In this document: positions 57,482-64,000 of the stretch, piece after piece
Numbering within the stretch: position 1 is the first letter of the stretch
Layout: each line of letters begins with the position of its first letter
Translations under genes and position numbers: made by a program
Assembly (NCBI GenBank): GCA_027924585.1
Contig: BSBM01000825.1
Span: 3,824,001-3,888,000, forward strand
DNA: 64,000 nt
Source: Larix kaempferi
Lineage: Eukaryota > Streptophyta > Pinopsida > Pinales > Pinaceae
Direction of reading: 5' to 3'
Notes under the pieces: model-generated
The model's database searches: none
Seen by the model: the letters and a program-made list of their open reading frames with translations, nothing else
What the model was told of the DNA's origin: nothing

Positions 57482-60400
57482 ATGTTGATTTCTATTAGAA
57501 TGAATGAAGTATTGGGTTGCATTCAGAAAATACAACCAATAGTCCTTTACCATCATCCATTGATCTCATTTCACAATGGTATCGATGGTTTGGGGAATCT
57601 CCACAATTTTTTTTCTATTAGAGCAACTTGGGGAGGAGGCTATTCACAATGCTTGGAATTTCTCTTAAGTGTATTAAACATAGGAATTGCATCGAAACAA
57701 AGAAAACATATAGTAAGGAGAGGGTTGGGCAGGCAACGTGTTGGGAAGAACCAACAAATGACAATCTATGTCGATGGGTTTATTGGTTAGGATTTTTTCA
57801 TATTTCATCCTCAAAGATCAATATATATGAGGATCTCCTTGATTACTTGGAGGAGTTGCTAAATGAGAGCCAAATTTTCTCTATGTTCTTCCCTAAGCAG
57901 AATATCCTTAGTATGGAGAATGTTTATTGGGCAAGGTCCAACTCTTTTTCACTACAAAAGACTTTAGGTTCAACTCATTCTATTGCAAATGTTTTGATAG
58001 ATCTAGGATTGTCAAAACATCATGTTGGGTAGCCTTGTATCTTATATAAAATTGGATTCTAAAAGACATAATTTCATGGATGGAAAATTCTTTGAAATTC
58101 ATATGATTTTACTCCATAGTAATTAGGACACAAATAGACAACATTGAGTACCAAACTCTAATTCGAGATTAAATGGACGACATCTATCACTCGAGTGACA
58201 TTTTATTTCATTTACAGAGGTAACATAGGTTCACAAGTTGTGTAAAGTATTTCCATATGGTCATATCAATTTATGGTTCATGAACGTGTATAAACATTTG
58301 AGTTCTTTAATGGATGTATCTTTATCACATTTCCAATCAACATCAAAGGTGAGTGGTAATTTTCTAAAAGAAAAGAGGGCCATATCTTTATCTTGAACTT
58401 GGAAGGAATGAAGAACTCACTTGATAACTTTTGGGGCTCTAGTTTTGTGGAAAATAGCCTAGAAATGTATGCACTTGAAGTCATAAGAAAAGAAAAGGAT
58501 TTATAATATCCTATTGAAAGATAAAGTTCAAAAACGGAAGAGAAGGTAGTTAAGAAGAGGAACACTCCAATAAAGATGAACTTGGAGGAAAATATAAGGG
58601 TTGATAATTTCATGGAGTATATGGGGAATTCATTGATTGAGAGGTTTCAAAGAACAAGGTTCAAAAATAAGATTTTAAATGATTGGCAATAGAAATAATG
58701 GGCCCTCATCTTAGGTTATTGACCCATTTTTCACATTCTTCCTTGGGGATGGATTGGATTTATTTTCAAATGTGAAGATGATGCATCCAATATATTAAGG
58801 GGTTTATGGTATTTGAATATGTCATACTTGTCTTTAATTCATTGGTCTATCTATTTTGACCCTATATTGATGACCTATTGAAAAATACCAATCTATGTCA
58901 AATTGTTAGCATTGCCTATTAAGTTCTTGTTAGAGAAGGAAATAAAGTCTTTGAGAATTTGATTGGCAGAGATTTGGAGATAGATATCTCCTTGTTACTA
59001 ACCCTTATTGGAATATCACTCAATTTTTGGTCAAGTTAAATATGACCAATGGCCTAATAGTTTCTTTGGATATTGTAGTGTAAGACAAGTGACTTTCTCA
59101 ATTTTCAAACTAAATCAAAAGCTCATTTCTTTGTATCATGTGCCACTTGTATGGATATTGGATTGAAAACTAGCCAAAACCCTTATTTAGAAATGAATGG
59201 AACAAAAATGAGACTTTTCTTGATGGAGGGATGTCAAATGAAAATTTCAATCAAGAAAGAGATCTAATTATGAGTCATGCAAAGTTAGTGCCTTCCACAT
59301 TTTGAAATTAGCATAAGATCACGATGTATGAGTATTCGATAAGTATAAGGGTGATGGGATGGTAGATGTCATCTAGAGTTCCCCTCAACCTCATGTTAGT
59401 GGAATATTTTTCAAGGATTTCAAGGAGTAGTCGCAAGAGAATTCCCTAGTGTTAATATCAATTGTCTACTTTATCCCTTGATGGAATCAAATCATCATTC
59501 TACTTTTGCTTCCATTGTTAATTCTATGGCACATTTAAATTTTCCAATGCAATTTCGGTTCAGGAGATTTTGGGATGGGTTACAAACCCAAACTCTGTCA
59601 ATTATTATTAAATCCATCAATAGTTATTTCTTGAGCTACATGGGGATAAGGAAAATATATTCTCTATGACTCCTTTTGGTAGTTCCTTTTCAAACCAAGG
59701 ATTTTTGTTTTCCAATATAATCAATGAAAATAGGGAAGAGTTAGACAAAATCTCTTTGATTAGATATATCCGTAGGCCTTGAAATTAATCTAAAAAAATT
59801 GGGGCCACAATTTATCTAGGGGGATTTGGAAAATATTATCTATCCTTCACCAAGGAGAAGGCATAGTTTGAAGAAAGTATTTTTTGAAACATGATTAAGA
59901 CATAGCTTTGAAATAAATCAAACAATTGAAGTAAAAATTCCTTGAGGGTGTCCTTAGAGTAGGAAAAATACCAATAGGGGCTTATAAATGAACTTGTATT
60001 CTCTAAATATCAAAGTTCTAAGAGTTCCTCAAAAATAATTTCATTGGCTAGACAAATTGATATGAATAGGCTAAATGTTCTAATGCTTCAAAATTGTGGC
60101 TGAAGGTCAAAATTTGGTTAGAGAATTGGGAATGTTGTTAAAATTTTGGTATTTTATCATTATATGAAGTTAGGATTTATGGGGTGTTATGGCACGCTGG
60201 AGGAAATATACCATTTTAATTGATGCATTTGTCGTTGATCCAAGAATTTGGACCAAGTTCATGTTCCATACTCTCTTTGTAATTAATTTATATGGTCCTT
60301 AAGAGGAAAAAATGGGATTCCCTTTTTAATCTCCATTAAACTAAATAAGAAAAGGTGAGCATTGAAGATGCCCCAAATTTCAATACTTCACAAGCTAATA

Positions 60401-61590
60401 TATGGGGTTGTGATGCAAGATTTAATACATAATTTGATTATTTCAAGAATAAGATAGAGGATTCAAGTTTTATAGACATTGAACCCTTAAAGCTAGCTCC
60501 AACATATAGGAACAATAGGGGTGTCACAAAAGGTGTATCCAATAGGGTGGATAAATTATTAGTAGTGGAAAGCATTATGTATGGGGAAGACTAAATCAGA
60601 GCTGGGATGATATTTATGGTTTCTATGAACATTGTGCAATTATTCTACAAATGGATATTCAAAATGACAAGCCTCCTAGCCCATAAAAATTTAACCCTTT
60701 GTGGTTGAAAGATGTAGAGTACAAGAATATAGTTGAAAAAGAGTGGATCTATTTTTATCAAGATTCCAAATTCTAAAGAATCAAAATGATTCTAGTTCAT
60801 ATATCAAAAATATGAAGAAGGCAATTCTTGTTTAGGTCTCCAAAAATATAGAATATATGGATAAGGATTTGAATCCTTTAGAAAAAAACATGTTGTATAT
60901 ATTTGAAAAGGATTTCCTAGACCGAAGAGTAATGGAAAATGGAAAGTAGGGCTATATAGATTGAGAGGGTACAAAAACACACAAAAAATGCATAGCTTTC
61001 ACAACCTGCAAAAAATAGGCTAGCACTATTTGAGTGATGAATAATTATGAGGGTCACATGGCTCATAAATTTTATGAAATTGATAAAGTAGGATCTACAT
61101 ATTTTTAGAACAACTAGAAAGAGTTGGCACAAGCAATCATAGAAGAAATCTCAAATATTGCATCTTACTTTGCTATCTTTCTCACTAAGGAAAATAACCA
61201 AATTATAATGGAGGAGGTCACAAAAGAAGAGTTGTAAAGTATTTTGATGTCCTTCAAAAAAGATAAAATCCCAAGGGCGAATGGGTAGAAAGTCTATTTC
61301 TTTATTTGTTTTTATGAGTTATTAGAGGATGATTTGCTAAAATTAATTGAGGAGGGGAAAAGTTATGGAAAGGTAACAATTTCCCTAAATGTATTTTACA
61401 TAACCTTAAACCCAAAAAAGGACAACCCATATTCATTTTATGAATTTAGAGATATTTCCATATGAAATTGTAAAATTATCTAAAAGGTCCTAGTTGTCAT
61501 GGTCAAAAGGGATTTCTTTGATGTTATGTCACAAGAGAAATTTTTGTTTCTGGAAGATAGGAAAAATTATGAAGAAATAGGGTCTACATA
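57482..61590 (+). pseudogene. LINE: ORF1 (DUF4283-like), endonuclease, start of RT
   Basis: Stop-riddled but clearly ordered. ORF1 begins around 57,620-57,960 (ARSNSFSLQKTLGSTHSIAN, VLIDLGLSKHHVG) and contains a DUF4283-like RNA-binding region at 58,545-58,985: LIERFQRTRFKNKILNDW, HILPWGWIGFIFKCEDDASN, LRGLWYLNMSYLSLIHWSI. Endonuclease-like sequence follows (60,180-60,620): MARWRKYTILIDAFVVDPR, NTSQANIWGCDARFN, IEPLKLAPTYRNNRG and SNRVDKLLVVE. The catalytic GD of the usual GGDLN motif is lost. The start of RT (61,150-61,560) has VTKEEL and ILMSFKKDKI with the KxPGxDG motif changed to KIPRANG, then FYITLNPKKDNPYSFYEFRD with IS. The sequence ends soon after, before the RT active site. Lacking a 3' end, it was truncated after insertion. 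Confidence 0.65.
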
Positions 61591-62972
61591 ATATTTGTGC
61601 ATCCTACAATTATGTACTTATAATACTTTGCACACACATAATATTTGTGCATCCTACAGTTTTTAACTTGTATTATTCTATTTGGTTGTGCTTGTGCTTC
61701 TTATCATCAGGTAAATGCCATTTAGAATCTTAGATAAAGGCCAACTGAAATATCTAGAGGGTGAAGTTATATTCTCTTTGGTTTGTATTTGTAGCTCAAC
61801 TTTTATCATTTTTCCACGTGTATTATAGATTGTAATTTGGTCAATTAATATTGATAATAATATGTATTTTCTATTAAAGAGTGACTAAATGGAAATGAGG
61901 CTTATTGGGATGTACAAAATTGAATGGCCAAAACAAGTGGCCTTTGAGGGTGATTTTTCATCCTTGTTGAGGAACATAATACCTTTTTTTCTTGACATCA
62001 CAGGGTATGGCACTCATTTAATGACTACGTATGAATGAACAAATAGATGGTGCATGATCTGGACCTTCCTTGACATACTCTTTATCATCCCAGTTGTATT
62101 AATCATGTATTAAATCCTAGCTTTCCTATTTCATATTCATCTTAGAATTTGTCCACATTGTATATATATCCTTCCTACCTACCTTTAATACATTTTTCAT
62201 ATTTATTAATGCATTGTTCAAAGGAGATGACCTAGCTCTGAATAAAAAAAATAATCCAAAAAAAAGTAGGCATTAGTTATTCAAAACATGTTTGATGTTT
62301 AGTAAAATAAATATTCACTTATTCGATGCTTTTTTAATGTCTCAAAAGCTTCTTTAACATCGAAGCTTCAACAATTACTTTGATCTCTTATCACTAATCT
62401 AATGTTCCCCTAAGTCGTCATTATTGGCTTTCCTCGTTGATGTCAGTTAGATGTTGGATATTCAACGTCTATGCCTTCTACACTAATTTTTAAAATATGT
62501 GATTATTGTGGGTTTTTCAATACTTAAACTGCAAGTAATAAATTGCATGAGCTTGCCATCAATTTGGTATTCATGAAAATAATGTTTGATATTTTATACA
62601 TTGCTTTCACATCGAATTTTGAGCTCAAATGTAGTAATGATTGAAGAGAATATATACTAAAATGATAATAATAAAATCTTCATTAAAACTTTGATGGTTA
62701 CCAAGAAGAAAGAAAAAAATAAATTAGAGTTAAATATTATGTATCACTATGTTCTTAGTGAATTGATTATTGATGTATTATATATGAGCTATTCATACGT
62801 TTTACTTGGCCTACTTGGTTCGAAAGAGTCCATGTTTGTGCAACAACCCTTAACCTTCCCAACCAAATTTTCCAAAATCCTGCACCTCAAACTAAAAACT
62901 TTAAAATCCTCTCAACTCTGCTATCATCACAATTTAAAATCAATTCTAATTCAAGTTGCATCCAATAAACCA
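61591..62972. other. No gene recognised
   Basis: A 22-bp motif CATAATATTTGTGCATCCTAC occurs twice, at about 61,588 and 61,638. The remainder is AT-rich without supported features. Confidence 0.5.
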
Positions 62973-63294
62973 AACTTGTGCTTAAGGTCCAAAGGCATAA
63001 TATTATTAGAATATAGTGTACTTTTTATATCATAAAGTTAATTGTTCAAAGTCAAAATAAGATGGACTTGTACCATTTGATTATACGTTATTACATGTAA
63101 ACATATAACAAAAAACATATTTAATTAACTTGTGCTTAAGGTAATTAACTTGTGCTTAAGGTCTAGAGGCATAATATTATTAGAATATAGTGTACTTTTT
63201 ATATTATAAAGTTAATTGTTCAAACTCTAAATAAGATGGACTTGTACCATTTGATTATATGTTATTACATGTAAACAAATAACACATTTAATTG
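62973..63294. repeat. 174-bp tandem duplication
   Basis: AACTTGTGCTTAAGGTC at 62973 recurs at 63147, followed in both by AGGCATAATATTATTAGAAT and GATGGACTTGTACCATTTGA. A 20-bp piece (TAATTAACTTGTGCTTAAGG) is itself tandemly doubled at the junction (63123-63162). The two units are nearly identical, so the duplication is recent. Confidence 0.88.
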
Positions 63295-63589
63295 ATTAAA
63301 GATGAAAGCTAATTATCACTCCAATATCATGTAATAACGTCATAGTTTCCACATTTAAAGGTCCAAAATTCTTTAATTGATACTAGATTATGTATGAAGC
63401 ATTTGTGTATACTGTAATTTAATTCCCACATATAAGATGTGTAACATAAGTTCTCAATTGATAACTTATGAACAATATGCTTGCATGTATTTATGGATTT
63501 TTTTTAGAAAAAACAATTAAAATGCTAAGGTTTATTGGCGTTGCCTCTCTTGATACAATCTCATAAAGCATTGTCACTCTTGATACAAA

Positions 63590-63769
63590 CTCATAAAACA
63601 TGGTCACTCCTAGTAGTGGTTGCCTCTAGATATTGGGCCACCTACCTAATTCTACATCAAGGTTAGATGATCTCTTGTACCCACTCATAAAACATGGTCA
63701 CTCCCAGTGGTTGCCTCTAGATATTGGGCCACCTACCTAATTCTACATCAAGCTAAGATGATCTCTTAC
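63590..63769. repeat. 94-bp tandem duplication
   Basis: CTCATAAAACATGGTCACTC at 63590 and 63684, each followed by GGTTGCCTCTAGATATTGGG and CACCTACCTAATTCTACATC. A weaker partial copy precedes it at about 63,560. The last 230 bases of the window also carry short repeats of GTCAT[CA]ATTAAGACTACCTT but no gene. Confidence 0.85.
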
Positions 63770-64000
63770 GCATAAGTAGTTCAAGGCCACACTCTAATAC
63801 CAAAATAAGGTTTCAATGTAGATAGTAATTCCAAGAAAGCCAATATCCCTAGTAGTCATCATTAAGACTACCTTTATAGTAGTCATAATTAAGACTACCT
63901 TCAGTGGAGTCATGTGCTTTAGAGTAACATTTAGTCTTAATTCCATACATGAGACCATATACTACCCTCAATTAAGATCATAAGTTTTAGTCCCATACAT

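Noticed and set aside
57947-57966. CACTACAAAAGACTTTAGG, which resembles a CACTA terminus
   Set aside because: It lies inside the LINE ORF1 relic, where the same bases encode the LQKTLG part of the protein, and there is no subterminal repeat or partner end.

Overview
This window reads as nuclear DNA of a seed plant, with no intact protein-coding gene that I can recognise. It is AT-rich and full of stop codons, and almost everything identifiable is a decayed transposable element: Ty3/gypsy and Ty1/copia LTR elements, LINEs, a SINE, hAT- and CACTA-type DNA elements, fold-back repeats and minisatellites. The density of old, multiply nested elements, the LINE proteins with a DUF4283-like domain and the copia/gypsy protein types suggest a large-genome plant, probably a gymnosperm. 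That taxonomic guess is inference; a database search would settle it.

Layout. 0-5.5 kb: an LTR-like fragment, a degenerate ~80-bp tandem repeat, and a decayed coiled-coil reading region ending in a polypurine tract and LTR (5161-5518). 5.7-8.6 kb: a minus-strand pseudogene with a hAT-transposase-like N-terminal domain, split by a 1,974-bp non-autonomous LTR element (6371-8344) that has matching 5-bp target duplications but U5 sequence at BOTH outer ends. 8.7-10.5 kb: microsatellites, an inverted repeat, a minisatellite, and a GC-rich retroposon fragment (9484-10432) with an 18-bp target duplication. 11.2-19.7 kb: decayed retroelement interiors, an LTR (12646-12971), and a relic coding for a gag with up to five zinc knuckles, a protease and a second capsid-like domain, followed by an unrecognised coiled-coil region. 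21.6-23.7 kb: a strongly C-rich tract, an AT-rich tract and another coiled-coil fragment.

26.3-31 kb: a ~1-kb sequence present as two direct copies and one inverted copy. A tRNA-type SINE is inserted in the first copy and a 5'-truncated LINE with RNase H is inserted in the SINE; both insertions have target duplications and the sister copy shows the empty site. 31-38 kb: direct duplications, a LINE zinc-finger relic, clustered CTCGGCCGAG palindromes, a 369-bp near-perfect hairpin, a copia RNase H relic, a tRNA-Ala-like sequence, and a CACTA-type end with an array of G-run hairpins. 38.3-39.8 kb: a minus-strand gag relic.

43.6-56.6 kb is the best-defined structure: a Ty3/gypsy element with both LTRs (43559-56588), interrupted by a minus-strand Ty1/copia element (45080-52240, perfect CAAGG duplication), which itself carries a 172-bp hAT-type MITE (45711-45882, perfect 8-bp duplication) and three tandem-repeat arrays. 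57.5-61.6 kb: a decayed LINE on the plus strand with ORF1, endonuclease and the start of reverse transcriptase but no 3' half. 62.9-63.8 kb: two short tandem duplications.

There is no operon-like cooperation between genes here; the relationships are insertion, duplication and decay. Possible host-gene exons at 24.3-25.4 kb and 31.2-33.4 kb are recorded only as weak candidates.
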